Source: Marinifaba aquimaris
GTDB taxonomy: Bacteria > Pseudomonadota > Gammaproteobacteria > Enterobacterales > Alteromonadaceae
NCBI RefSeq assembly: GCF_013328345.1
Contig: NZ_JABULX010000013.1
Span: 1-64,000 of the forward strand
Direction of reading: 5' to 3'
DNA length: 64,000 bases
Under the pieces are notes generated by a model. The model did no database searches, was not told the origin of the DNA, and was given only the letters and a program-made list of their open reading frames with translations. The position numbers and the translations under genes were made by a program. Numbering within the stretch: position 1 is the stretch's first letter; each line of letters begins with the position of its first letter. Below, one piece after another: positions 9,305 through 17,903 of this stretch.

Positions 9305-9901
9305 TTAAAATAAATAATTATTCACTGGTGTAATGATTTGTTTCAAAGGTACATCCCAAGTTTCTATCGGTAACTTATCTACTTTTTGACATTCATGGGC
9401 AAGCCCAATTAATTGAGTTTTATGGCTTTTTTTTGTTTTCGTCAGGAAGTTAAAGGTTCTGTCATAATAGCCGCCTCCCATTCCAAGCCTATTTCCTGCC
9501 AGGTCAAATGCAACAAGGGGAGTAAAAGCAATATCAAGCTCAGCTACAGGGCAGATATTTCTGACATCGAGTACAGGCTCACAAATACCATATTTGTTGT
9601 TCTGAAGCTTGTCATTTTCTTGATAGCGCAAAAAGAGTAAATGACCTTTTGCAAAAGGGTGAAGAACAGGCAGGTATACTTCAGCAGATTGCTGCCAGCA
9701 AAGTTTAATTGCTTCTGTTACATCTAGCTCTCCATCGTTAGAGAGGTACAAAGCCACTTTTTTATGTTTTAGTTCAACTGCAAAGCGATTTTCTTTGATT
9801 ACTGAAACCAGCCTACTAGCTGCTTCTTGTTGAAACTCAGGAGTCAGGCTTTGTCTTTTTTGGCGGATGAGTTGCCTGATTTGTTGGCGAGAAGTAGACA
9901 T
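9305..9901 (-). CDS. fau: 5-formyltetrahydrofolate cyclo-ligase
   Basis: 198 residues (YgfA family, usually about 180-200). It makes 5,10-methenyl-THF from 5-formyl-THF with ATP. The hallmark GMGGGYYDRTF motif is at about residues 140-150; the N-terminal basic segment RQQIRQLIRQKRQSL is typical. In many gammaproteobacteria this gene follows 6S RNA directly as ssrS-fau. Here the region upstream of fau leads into the NRPS block, and 6S RNA is about 46 kb away in matching orientation. Confidence 0.93.
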   Translation of the reverse strand: MSTSRQQIRQLIRQKRQSLTPEFQQEAASRLVSVIKENRFAVELKHKKVALYLSNDGELDVTEAIKLCWQQSAEVYLPVLHPFAKGHLLFLRYQENDKLQNNKYGICEPVLDVRNICPVAELDIAFTPLVAFDLAGNRLGMGGGYYDRTFNFLTKTKKSHKTQLIGLAHECQKVDKLPIETWDVPLKQIITPVNNYLF

Positions 9902-9985
9902 ATCACTATAGGTTTAGGGCATGATATATCTAGGATAAAAGAAAACTTGCCCAGACAAAAGCAAGATTATGCCTACCACTCATTG

Positions 9986-10117
9986 TTATTTGGGAGCAGA
10001 AAAGCGTTTAGTCTGTCGGGCACTTTTTTTAAATGTCACATAGTCGTCATACAAGCTGCAACTAACAAATACAGTAATTACTGCAACAATAACTATCAAT
10101 GTTATGAAAAAGTCCAT
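9986..10117 (-). CDS. Candidate 43-residue small membrane protein
   Basis: An ATG-initiated minus-strand ORF. Its first 22 residues form a very hydrophobic segment (MDFFITLIVIVAVITVFVSC), followed by a polar, basic tail with KK, R, KR and a final K. That is one N-terminal membrane span with a cationic cytoplasmic or surface tail. It lies 84 bases upstream of fau on the same strand, so it could be in the fau transcript. The SD is weak (GGAC). VSCS could also be read as a poor lipobox. I do not recognise a family. Support is composition only, so confidence is modest. Confidence 0.35.
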   Translation of the reverse strand: MDFFITLIVIVAVITVFVSCSLYDDYVTFKKSARQTKRFSAPK

Positions 10118-10469
10118 TTTGGCTGTCCATCATTAACTTTTTAACTTTGATGTAAGTTTGGTCAATTGTTACCTTTCTGACAATCGAGGATATCAGCAAC
10201 AAGCTTGAGACATTTGCTATAGCTAAAGTAGGTCGTTGGCAAATATAGACATGGCTTTTGACTAGGGTTAGTGATTGATAATCAACTACGCCTGTTTGAA
10301 AAAACAGAAGGTGTGTTGCGAGTCGCCAAGGAAAATACAGCGATTTAGCTTGAAGTCGAATTACACTTGAAAAGGTTCAACCTAAAGAATAGCTAGATGG
10401 ATAAGCGTTACTTGTTGCTTTAAAGTCAAAGCGGAATAGAGCACGCTTTAACAAATCAGTCATACGCAA
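10118..10469. other. Gene-poor spacer at the left edge of the accessory block
   Basis: No intact gene seen. On the plus strand, about 10263-10420 reads as a coding-like stretch (LVIDNQLRLFEKTEGVLRVA...) interrupted by in-frame stops, which may be a decayed gene fragment of unknown identity. No 6S RNA remnant, tRNA or obvious direct repeat was found. Confidence 0.4.
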
Positions 10470-10500
10470 AAAGGGGCAAGTGATATTGCCCCTTTTTCAG
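10469..10500 (-). terminator. Intrinsic terminator after the TonB receptor gene
   Basis: AAAAAGGGGCAA-GTGATA-TTGCCCCTTTTT gives a perfect stem of about 12 bp with A and T runs on both sides. It lies some 25 bases downstream of the receptor stop codon and should end the leftward lipoprotein/receptor transcript. Confidence 0.85.
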
Positions 10501-10525
10501 TTACCTAGCAGAACAATTAAATTAA

Positions 10526-12691
10526 TTAAAAGTTAACGATTAACTTTGCGTTAAATGAACGGCCAGGCTTTTGTACACCTATGTAATCATATAATTTTTC
10601 ATCAGTTAAGTTTTGTACTTCAGCACTAATACTAACGTCAAAATCAGCAATATCTGTCGAATATGTTGTTCCTAAAGTATGACTCGTTTGCGATTCAACA
10701 GAGGTATCGAGAGATGTCGAGTTATTATTACCTAGCCCACTGAATAGTAGACTGTATTCATCAACAAAGCGCAAATTCCATGTGACACTTAACTCGTCTA
10801 TATCTCTAAATAAATCCTGCCAATTAGCTCGTAGAGAGGCATTTAGATATTTGTATGGTTCGTTAGGAATTCGTCTATCTTCAAATGGGCTGCCATCAGT
10901 AGTATTAGTGAAATCCATTGAAGTAAAATTGACATCAAAATCAACAAAGCCTTCTGGAGACGTCCAACCTAATCCGCCTTGTACACCTTCTGATTTAGCA
11001 CTGCCTATATTTTGATAGATTGCCGTTCTATCACCTGGCAAAAATCGAATTAAATCATCGATATCTCGTAAGAATAAATTTAACTCGCCTCGCCAATTAC
11101 CCCATTTTGATTCAAGCTCGGTGATGTTATAGCCTAAATTGAAATTGTGGCTGACTTCCTCTGATAAATCGAGATTCTCAAGAATTAAGACCCCATCACC
11201 AAAAATCTCTTTTGGTGTCGGCAAACGTGTAGCATGCTCGTAAGATGCCTTTGCATAAGACCAATCATTTATATTGTAGCGAAAAGCGTTACCCCACCCA
11301 GTAAAGTTACTAGTGCGATCTTTTTTATTAATTCGATTGCCAATAAGAGGTTCTTCTGCGCTGACATCTAAATGATAGTGTTTAATGAATAAAATATTTT
11401 GAATGCGATCATCGAGTAAGTCTGCAGTGTGTTCGATACCCGAAACAATTGACAACATTTCTTGAGTTGGCGATTTTGCATTGCTTTCGTCATCGGTTAA
11501 CAACAGATCTCTGTTTGAACGTTCGTTTAAGGTAGGTGCAACTAAAAACTTGATATTGTGGTTGCCATTTATTTGCCAAGCCAGTGATATTCGGGCAAAG
11601 CTATCATCACCACTAAAAATAGTGTTGTTAGGCTGGTTGCTGACTTCACCTGGGTTAGGAGCTGGGGTGATAATTTGTTCACCAAACCAGTTGTAATTGT
11701 AATCTGCTACATCGATATAATGGGTATCCGTTTCGGCTATGCCCATTGCCAAATTGAAGTTTAGAGCTTCCGATAAGGCATATTCGTAACGAAGATTCAC
11801 CCCTTTGCTCTCTCTGCTATATTCAACTTCACCGTAAGGCACTGACATATTGATATTGTGTTGAACATCACTTTCAAATTCACTGTTATACAGAGAAATT
11901 TGCAAGTGATCTGCCCACTTTTGATCAGTGATACCTAAGTCTAATGTAATACCGTCAGCTGAGTAATCATCGTGAAAACGTTCTACGGTAGCATTGACTG
12001 GTCTTGCTTTTTCATCAGGAACAGTTACATCGATTTCATAGTCATTATCTGCGGCATCTGAATAGGCATTAAAGCGAACAAAAAAGCCATTATCGCTTTT
12101 GTGATTCAGTGATAAAGTTGTGCGACGGGTCCCAAAATCGCCAAACTGGAGTGAGAAACCACCGTTACTATCCAGTTTTTGGTCGGTAACAACATTAATG
12201 GCCCCACCGAGGGCATCAGCGCCAAAATCTATCGGTACTACACCGTGATACACTTCTATTCGTTCAACAAGATTGACCGGGATATTATTAATACCTAGCG
12301 AATAACCTGACATTTCAATCGGTACACCATCGACAAAAAAGCGAATTTGGTCATCTGTTAAACCATTTAGTGAAAAACGCGTTCTTGAACCTAAACCACC
12401 ACTGCGGCGAACAGTTACCCCTGGGGTTCTCGCCATTATTTCAGCAATATCAACGGTGAGCTTTTGATCTTTAGTGGTATCAATTAAATCAACGGCTTTT
12501 GCTGAGTCTTTAAGTGTCTGAAATTCGGTTTTTTTTCCGACAACAGAAACACGTTCTAGTTCTGAATCATCAGTTTTAGGCTCGTTAACATTTTGGGCTA
12601 AAGCCTGTGTAGAAAAGCTAAAAAGAGCTGGCAATAAAGCCAAGCATGCTGAATGAGATTTACTTAAAGAGAGAGGTTTTTTACTGAACAT
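10526..12691 (-). CDS. TonB-dependent outer-membrane receptor
   Basis: 721 residues from the ATG at 12691, which begins a good signal peptide (MFSKKPLSLSKSH..., cleavage near QALAQ). A TTG at 12706 would add five residues. The plug domain spans about 50-165, with IMARTPGVTVRRSGGLGS, FFVDGVPIEM and VERIEVYHGVVPIDFGADALGGAINVVT. The remainder is a 22-strand barrel ending in a terminal Phe (FNAKLIVNF), the outer-membrane targeting signal. No N-terminal signalling domain for sigma/anti-sigma control is present. It probably imports a siderophore or other iron complex; the substrate is not determinable. It follows a lipoprotein gene by about 155 bases on the same strand, downstream of a Fur-like palindrome, so iron repression of both is likely. 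It lies 5 kb from the NRPS operon. Confidence 0.92.
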   Translation of the reverse strand: MFSKKPLSLSKSHSACLALLPALFSFSTQALAQNVNEPKTDDSELERVSVVGKKTEFQTLKDSAKAVDLIDTTKDQKLTVDIAEIMARTPGVTVRRSGGLGSRTRFSLNGLTDDQIRFFVDGVPIEMSGYSLGINNIPVNLVERIEVYHGVVPIDFGADALGGAINVVTDQKLDSNGGFSLQFGDFGTRRTTLSLNHKSDNGFFVRFNAYSDAADNDYEIDVTVPDEKARPVNATVERFHDDYSADGITLDLGITDQKWADHLQISLYNSEFESDVQHNINMSVPYGEVEYSRESKGVNLRYEYALSEALNFNLAMGIAETDTHYIDVADYNYNWFGEQIITPAPNPGEVSNQPNNTIFSGDDSFARISLAWQINGNHNIKFLVAPTLNERSNRDLLLTDDESNAKSPTQEMLSIVSGIEHTADLLDDRIQNILFIKHYHLDVSAEEPLIGNRINKKDRTSNFTGWGNAFRYNINDWSYAKASYEHATRLPTPKEIFGDGVLILENLDLSEEVSHNFNLGYNITELESKWGNWRGELNLFLRDIDDLIRFLPGDRTAIYQNIGSAKSEGVQGGLGWTSPEGFVDFDVNFTSMDFTNTTDGSPFEDRRIPNEPYKYLNASLRANWQDLFRDIDELSVTWNLRFVDEYSLLFSGLGNNNSTSLDTSVESQTSHTLGTTYSTDIADFDVSISAEVQNLTDEKLYDYIGVQKPGRSFNAKLIVNF

Positions 12692-12847
12692 AGCTGGATT
12701 ACTCAAAATCTTAGGTTTTGTGATTGAGAAAAAGGGAGGTGAGTGGCTAAATTAAAGTTGATTAATTAAGGTATTATGAAGTTGGAATGCTACCTAAGGT
12801 ATTCATTACGAATACAAAGGTAACACCCCAAAACATGAGTATCTAAA

Positions 12848-14158
12848 TTAACGTAATCTCGACACTGTTTCTGCATCACCTGGAATTGTTGTTAAAACAT
12901 TCCAGCTTTCTGTATTTGTTGCATTGTAAAGTGTTGATTCACTCCAATCTGCGCTGATGCGATGTACCCATGGCGTCGTACCATCAGCTTCATTTTTGAA
13001 AGAACCAGTTTTGATTCTATGGTTAGTCGGCTGAGTACCTTCGACTTTAGTTGCTGTTGCTAGTGCGTTATCTAACTCAAAACTATTGAATTCCCAGTTG
13101 TTAGTCCATGCTGTCGCTTCATAATTAGCAAGCGTAATTGGCTCTGCATCATCCGAGTAAATAAGGGTATAGGCTTTGTTACCATCAGCTGCAATAAGAC
13201 CATAAGCTGGACGGTTATTGTCTGTTAACTGTGTTAAATCTAAGTAGTAGCTGTCATCCCAACCGTTTGCACCTGATTCCATACGGATGATACAAGGCGT
13301 TGGAATACCTGGTAGGCCAACTGTGTAAGCTACAGATTGCTGATGGTGAGTGGCAAAATAAACATTTCCTTCATCATCTTTAGCAGAAGAAGATACACCA
13401 CCACATGCTGTGTGGCCGTCAACCGTAACACTATTATCATTAGTATCAATAACTAGTAAGTGGCTAACTGGCGCTGGGAATGAAATACCTTGAGCGTTAG
13501 TAATAGAGTGAGTCATAGCTGCTACAACGCGATCGCCATCAACAACTGGATAAATAGACCAACGCTCAGGATAACCTTCAACAGCATAATCAGAGATGTC
13601 GATCGTCTCAGTTAGCGTCATTTCAGTTGGGTTAAAAACAACGATTTGAAGTGAAGCAAAGTCGACGAAGTAACCTTTTTCAGCATTGAAGATAACTCCG
13701 GCACGCATCGCGTTACGCATGTCTGTAACACCTTGCTGAGTAAAATCCATTTCGCCATCTTGGTAAACATCACCATCTTCATCAACAACGTAACGTTGAA
13801 GTGTTGGCGTATTATCTACTGCTAAATGGAATGCTGTTTCTTCACCATCTGCTGACTCATTAACAGACACATAGTGGTAGCCTGGTAATACTAATTTTGC
13901 TTCAGCAGGGTTGAATACTGTTTCACTGTCTAATGAGTCTGTTACGAAAACCACACTTGTACCTTCGTCAGTTGACCAGTCAGTCGTTTTTACTAAATAT
14001 AGTGGGCTTTGTTCTACTTCTGTTGCGGTATCAGTAGCTGTTGCCGTTGATGTACGGGCCGAGCTAGATGAGCCGCCACTACCGCCGCCACAGGCTGTTA
14101 AAACTGCTGTAATAGATGCGACTAACATGGTTCTTTTGAATGAAGTATTAATGTTCAT
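12848..14158 (-). CDS. Outer-membrane-type lipoprotein, probable beta-propeller, partner of the TonB receptor
   Basis: 436 residues. A lipoprotein signal ends in the lipobox LTAC-GGGSGG (acylated Cys about 23), with Gly/Ser after Cys compatible with outer-membrane sorting. A low-complexity linker (SSSSARTSTATATDTATE) follows. The rest is rich in beta strands with recurring segments such as VVFVTDSLD, HLLVIDTNDN, NVYFATHHQQ and KAYTLIYSDD, which look like propeller blades. Lipoproteins of this kind beside TonB receptors in other phyla bind siderophores at the surface (XusB-like, DUF4374), but identity with that family is only my inference. An SD AAGGAG precedes the ATG. A Fur-like palindrome lies 155 bases upstream. 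Confidence 0.7.
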   Translation of the reverse strand: MNINTSFKRTMLVASITAVLTACGGGSGGSSSSARTSTATATDTATEVEQSPLYLVKTTDWSTDEGTSVVFVTDSLDSETVFNPAEAKLVLPGYHYVSVNESADGEETAFHLAVDNTPTLQRYVVDEDGDVYQDGEMDFTQQGVTDMRNAMRAGVIFNAEKGYFVDFASLQIVVFNPTEMTLTETIDISDYAVEGYPERWSIYPVVDGDRVVAAMTHSITNAQGISFPAPVSHLLVIDTNDNSVTVDGHTACGGVSSSAKDDEGNVYFATHHQQSVAYTVGLPGIPTPCIIRMESGANGWDDSYYLDLTQLTDNNRPAYGLIAADGNKAYTLIYSDDAEPITLANYEATAWTNNWEFNSFELDNALATATKVEGTQPTNHRIKTGSFKNEADGTTPWVHRISADWSESTLYNATNTESWNVLTTIPGDAETVSRLR

Positions 14159-14302
14159 TTTCCTTGCTCCTTAATCCAATTTATAAATTGTGTATAACGC
14201 TTAATAGACTGAACTTGTCCGCAAAATGAACACAGACCCACTAAAGTGTTAGTTGCAATTGAGTCGGCTTCGTTATAGAAGAGAACAGTCATGACTTTAA
14301 AA

Positions 14303-14333
14303 GTGTTAACACAAATGATAACAGTTATCATTT
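14303..14333. promoter_or_regulatory. Fur-box-like palindrome upstream of the lipoprotein/TonB operon
   Basis: A perfect 10-1-10 palindrome with half-site AAATGATAAC (14313-14333) directly abuts another perfect palindrome, GTGTTAACAC (14303-14312). The core TGATAAC-A-GTTATCA matches the Fur 7-1-7 consensus TGATAAT-A-ATTATCA except for one symmetrical base. The arrangement upstream of a TonB receptor operon fits iron-dependent repression. Fur recognition is inferred by sequence. Confidence 0.7.
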
Positions 14334-14369
14334 AATGAAACAACAAGTTATAGAGTGTGTCTAAATATT

Positions 14370-14382
14370 ACTGATAATCAGT
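14370..14382. promoter_or_regulatory. Second Fur-like half palindrome
   Basis: ACTGAT-A-ATCAGT is a perfect 6-1-6 palindrome whose core TGATAATCA resembles the centre of a Fur box. It lies 53 bases centre-to-centre from the main palindrome. It may be an auxiliary operator or serve the divergent peptidase gene. Confidence 0.4.
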
Positions 14383-14745
14383 TACTTAGCCCTACCTAAG
14401 GTTTTCAAGGAAAAAACCAAAGGGTTGAAAGTGCAAAAAAGAGCAAAGTTATTTCTTAACCGCACGTAAATTAATGAGGTATTTTGTAATCTCTACTTTC
14501 CGTTTTTACACTTGGGTTTTGTACTGGGTTCATTGGTATTAATAGCAACACTTGCTAGCATGCGTGAGTTAAATTGACGATAACTATAAGTGTGTGTAGT
14601 GACTTAATGGGCATGGTGCAGTCAGCCAATTACCCGCGTTAATTTTTGCTGAATAACAATTAAAAGCGAGCGTTCAAAAGAGCGCAGCGCTAGTTACTCA
14701 ACCTACTTGATTAGGTGGCGAGTTAACAATCCAGAAGAGAATACA
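14383..14745. other. Intergenic region between divergent lipoprotein and peptidase genes
   Basis: Apart from the operator-like palindromes at its left, no gene or clear RNA is seen. It should contain the pepF-like promoter. I could not assign -35/-10 elements with confidence. Confidence 0.4.
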
Positions 14746-16647
14746 ATGACAATACGAAACTTTAAATTAAAAGCGTCTGCATTATTGTGTGCCAGTGCAC
14801 TAAGCTTTGCTGCTTTTGCAGCACCTGTTCAAGCTGAAACTACAAGTAACAAACAAGTTGATGAGCAGCACATTTGGGATCTAACGGACTTTTACCCAAA
14901 CAAGCAAGCTTGGGAAGATGAGCTAAAACGCTTACGCAGCGAAATTGATTCAATCGATGCGTACAAGGGCAAGCTTGGTAAAAGTGCTAAAACGCTGTTA
15001 GCTGCACTCGATGCAAAATCGACCTACACAAAAGAAGTGATGCGCGTTTGGACGTATGCATCAAATATGCGTAACACCAATTTAGGTGATGCGACTGGTC
15101 AAGAGATGGTTGGTCGCTTACAAGCTCTTTTTCAAGATGCCAGTGCAAAAGCAAGTTTCATGTCACCTGAGATTGTGGCTATTGGCCAAAAGCGCATTGA
15201 AAAGTTTATCAAAAGTGAACCAGGCTTAGAAAAGCACGCTTTTTATTTACGCAATGTGATTCGCAAAGGCGCACATGTTTTATCTCCTGAAACTGAAAAA
15301 GTACTATCTATGATGGGTACTGCACTTTCTGCTTCACAAAATGCACGTGACTTTTTAGCTAATGCTGAAATTGAGTGGCCACGCATTACTTTAAGCGATG
15401 GTACAGAAGCACACTTAACAAACGCTGGTTACTCATTGCACAGAGCTGCGGCTAATCGCGACGATCGCGTTGCGGTATTTGATGCGTTTTGGGGCACATA
15501 TAAAGACTTCGAAAGTACATTAGGTGCAACACTTAATGGTGAAGTTCAAGCAAACGTTGCTATGGGTAAAGCCCGCAAATATGACAACACGCTACAATAT
15601 TTCTTGTCAGGCGATAATATTCCTGAAGAGGTTTATCGCACCTTAGTTAAAGTAACGAATGAAAGAATTGATGTATTACACCGTTACTTTGAATTACGCG
15701 CTCGTATGTTGGGTGTCGACGATTTAGGTTATCACGATATTTACCCTGATTTAGTCGAAACAGACCTTACTTTCCCTATTGATAAAACGCGTGAATACAT
15801 GTTGGCGTCTTTAGATATCATGGGTCAAGACTACAAAGACAAATTCGCTAAAGCGTCGGTTGATCGCTGGATGCACGTATACCCTCAACCAGGTAAGCGT
15901 TCTGGTGCTTATATGTCGGGCAGTGCTTATGATGTGCATCCACTGGTTTTATTAAACCATTTAGACAATTACAACAGTGCTTCAACTTATGCTCATGAGT
16001 GGGGACACGCACTTCACCAAGTGCTGACTAACGAAAACCAACCATACGAGTTATCGGGTTTTTCTATTTTTACCACTGAAATCGCAGCAATTGCCAAAGA
16101 AATTATCTTACAAGAGCACTTGTTAGAACAGGCAAAAACCGAAGAAGAAAAGCTATTTTATTTAGGTTACGCATTAGAGCAAATGCGCGGTACTTTCTTC
16201 CGTCAGGTCATGTTCTCTGAGTTTGAATTAGCAACGCATGAAGCTGTTGAGCGAGGTGAAGCATTAACGGGTGCTCGCATGACTCAAATCTACGGTGAGA
16301 TCTTAAAGCGTTATCACGGTCATGATAAAGGTGTGATGAAAATAGAAGAAAGAGATATGATTGAATGGGCTTACATTCCTCATTTCTACTATAACTTCTA
16401 TGTTTATCAGTATGCGACTTCAATTGCAGGTGCTGCCTATTTTGTTGATCAGTTAAAAACGGGTGGTGATGAAGCGCGTGAAACTTACCTTAATTTCTTA
16501 AAAGCTGGTGGTTCAGATTATCCTGTTGAAATCTTAAAAGATGCAGGCTTGGATATGACAAGCGCAGCACCATACAATTCTGTTATTAATCGTATGGATG
16601 CCGTAATGGATGAAATCGAAGCGATTCTAAACAAACGTGAAAAATAA
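14746..16647 (+). CDS. pepF: Exported oligoendopeptidase F-like M3 metallopeptidase
   Basis: 633 residues from the ATG at 14746. This start gives a clear signal peptide (MTIRNFKLKASALLCASALS..., cleavage near PVQA); an upstream in-frame ATG at 14707 only adds a polar stretch. It is an M3B zinc peptidase cutting short oligopeptides. The zinc motif H-E-W-G-H lies near residue 416 in YAHEWGHALHQVL, with a downstream Glu ligand in FTTEIAAIAKEI. The N-terminal DLTDFYPNKQAWEDEL is the usual PepF opening. Most PepF enzymes are cytoplasmic; the signal peptide implies periplasmic action. It is monocistronic, with a strong terminator behind it. It faces the phosphopantetheinyl transferase gene and may or may not relate to the NRPS peptide. 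Confidence 0.9.
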   Translation: MTIRNFKLKASALLCASALSFAAFAAPVQAETTSNKQVDEQHIWDLTDFYPNKQAWEDELKRLRSEIDSIDAYKGKLGKSAKTLLAALDAKSTYTKEVMRVWTYASNMRNTNLGDATGQEMVGRLQALFQDASAKASFMSPEIVAIGQKRIEKFIKSEPGLEKHAFYLRNVIRKGAHVLSPETEKVLSMMGTALSASQNARDFLANAEIEWPRITLSDGTEAHLTNAGYSLHRAAANRDDRVAVFDAFWGTYKDFESTLGATLNGEVQANVAMGKARKYDNTLQYFLSGDNIPEEVYRTLVKVTNERIDVLHRYFELRARMLGVDDLGYHDIYPDLVETDLTFPIDKTREYMLASLDIMGQDYKDKFAKASVDRWMHVYPQPGKRSGAYMSGSAYDVHPLVLLNHLDNYNSASTYAHEWGHALHQVLTNENQPYELSGFSIFTTEIAAIAKEIILQEHLLEQAKTEEEKLFYLGYALEQMRGTFFRQVMFSEFELATHEAVERGEALTGARMTQIYGEILKRYHGHDKGVMKIEERDMIEWAYIPHFYYNFYVYQYATSIAGAAYFVDQLKTGGDEARETYLNFLKAGGSDYPVEILKDAGLDMTSAAPYNSVINRMDAVMDEIEAILNKREK

Positions 16648-16674
16648 ACGCTGATTATTAATGCGTGTTAATTT

Positions 16675-16704
16675 AAAAGCCACATCCGTTGATGTGGCTT
16701 TTTT
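16675..16704. terminator. Bidirectional terminator between pepF and the PPTase gene
   Basis: AAAAGCCACATC-CGTT-GATGTGGCTTTT forms a perfect 12-bp stem with A/T runs on both strands. It lies between two convergent genes and should terminate both. Confidence 0.9.
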
Positions 16705-16724
16705 GTATCTATCAACGATTGCTT

Positions 16725-17423
16725 TTAGCGAACAATCAGCCAAGTGGTTACATTGTCAGTTCGGTAGTGACAGGTTATTTGATATTGGGTTCCTTTTTTT
16801 ATCTCTGAAGTCAAAGATTGCAGCAAGATTAAAGTGACGGTATTGCTGTCAATACTTACTACTTGGGCATTTAAAAAATCAAAGTAGCGATTGACGCTTG
16901 GAAATAGGGCTTTAAATAAACTTTCTTTAGCTGAAAATACACAGGTGAGCAGTTCAGTAAAAGGAATTGATGATTGTTTGATTAATTTCTTTTCCTCTTC
17001 GTTAATAATAAGGTCTGTCATTTCTTCAGCTTGCTCATCATTGACATAGCTTTCTATATCGACACCTATTCCCCTTACGGTCGAACTATCTGTAATAACG
17101 CATATTGCACAACTTTCGTTGTGAGTGATAGAACCCTTAATGCCTTCAGGCCAGAGTGGCTCTCGCTGCTCACCAATATTGATTTGATGGTTGATGACCC
17201 CTAATTTTTTCAGGGCCAATTGGGCACAATATCGTCCGGCCAAAAACTCTGCTTTGCGCTTGGTTACCGCGTTAGATAGCGATAAAGGTTGGCTGATTAC
17301 TAATTGCTGAAAAAAAGAGTCTTGGTAGTGTGCAGGGTTAAATTGACAGGTAAAAGCAATCGTATCATTCGCTATTTTCTGGTAGGGCTCTGTACTATGA
17401 ATATAATCCGTTAATTGAAACAT
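16725..17423 (-). CDS. Sfp/EntD-type 4'-phosphopantetheinyl transferase
   Basis: 232 residues from the ATG at 17423; a GTG at 17450 would add nine. It transfers phosphopantetheine from CoA to the Ser of carrier domains, converting the NRPS to holo form. Family motifs are present in order: RKAEFLAGRYCAQLAL (about 56-71), REPLWPEGIKGSITH (87-101), GVDIES (120-125, Mg-binding Asp and Glu) and FSAKESLFKA (163-172, catalytic Glu/Lys). The length and the WPEGIKGSITHNE segment resemble the EntD branch. It is divergent from the NRPS operon across a 480-base spacer, so joint control is plausible. It is probably the dedicated activator of the nine carrier domains. Confidence 0.93.
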   Translation of the reverse strand: MFQLTDYIHSTEPYQKIANDTIAFTCQFNPAHYQDSFFQQLVISQPLSLSNAVTKRKAEFLAGRYCAQLALKKLGVINHQINIGEQREPLWPEGIKGSITHNESCAICVITDSSTVRGIGVDIESYVNDEQAEEMTDLIINEEEKKLIKQSSIPFTELLTCVFSAKESLFKALFPSVNRYFDFLNAQVVSIDSNTVTLILLQSLTSEIKKGTQYQITCHYRTDNVTTWLIVR

Positions 17424-17903
17424 AAAATCCGCTTGGTAATGTATTCTCACTGTGCAAACTTAGCTTCTAGTTGAGTCTTAAGTTTGAATAAGTGTCTGCA
17501 TCTTGTATGCAAGGGTATCAAATTTACGCCGCTTAATCGTAAAGCTTGTTAAGCTAAATATTGATTTTTTCTAAACCACTTGTAGCTGATTCATCAGTAC
17601 TAAAATCGGCGCTGCAAGGTAGTGAATTTCAATTTTGCTGAAGTCTAACACTGTCCTATTAGTAACCCCTTTTTATATCTGTTTTTGCACTCTTCATCTT
17701 TTCATTAATTGAAAAAAGATATCTGCCAGAGCGCACTGATTTTAAGCGAAAAAAGAGAGCTTTTTAGTCTAGTTTTGTGAAATAAGACTCAGGTTATCAA
17801 AAAACATTCTGATAGAATAAGCCCAAAGTCACATATAAATCGTTGATTTGTATATGGATAAAATAATAAAAACCTAGGGTTCAAGGGTAGTAAGGAGACT
17901 TTG
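17424..17903. promoter_or_regulatory. Divergent promoter region between PPTase and NRPS genes
   Basis: 480 bases with no ORF of note. It must hold the NRPS operon promoter and probably that of the PPTase. An imperfect inverted repeat, CATATAAATC-GTT-GATTTGTATATG (17832-17856), lies about 50-70 bases before the NRPS start codon and could be an operator or leader hairpin. The SD AAGGAG at 17893-17898 fixes the start at 17904. Confidence 0.5.

Noticed and set aside
9827-10144. 105-residue plus-strand ORF
   Set aside because: It overlaps the start of fau antisense, has no protein-like domain, and the candidate minus-strand small ORF explains part of it better.
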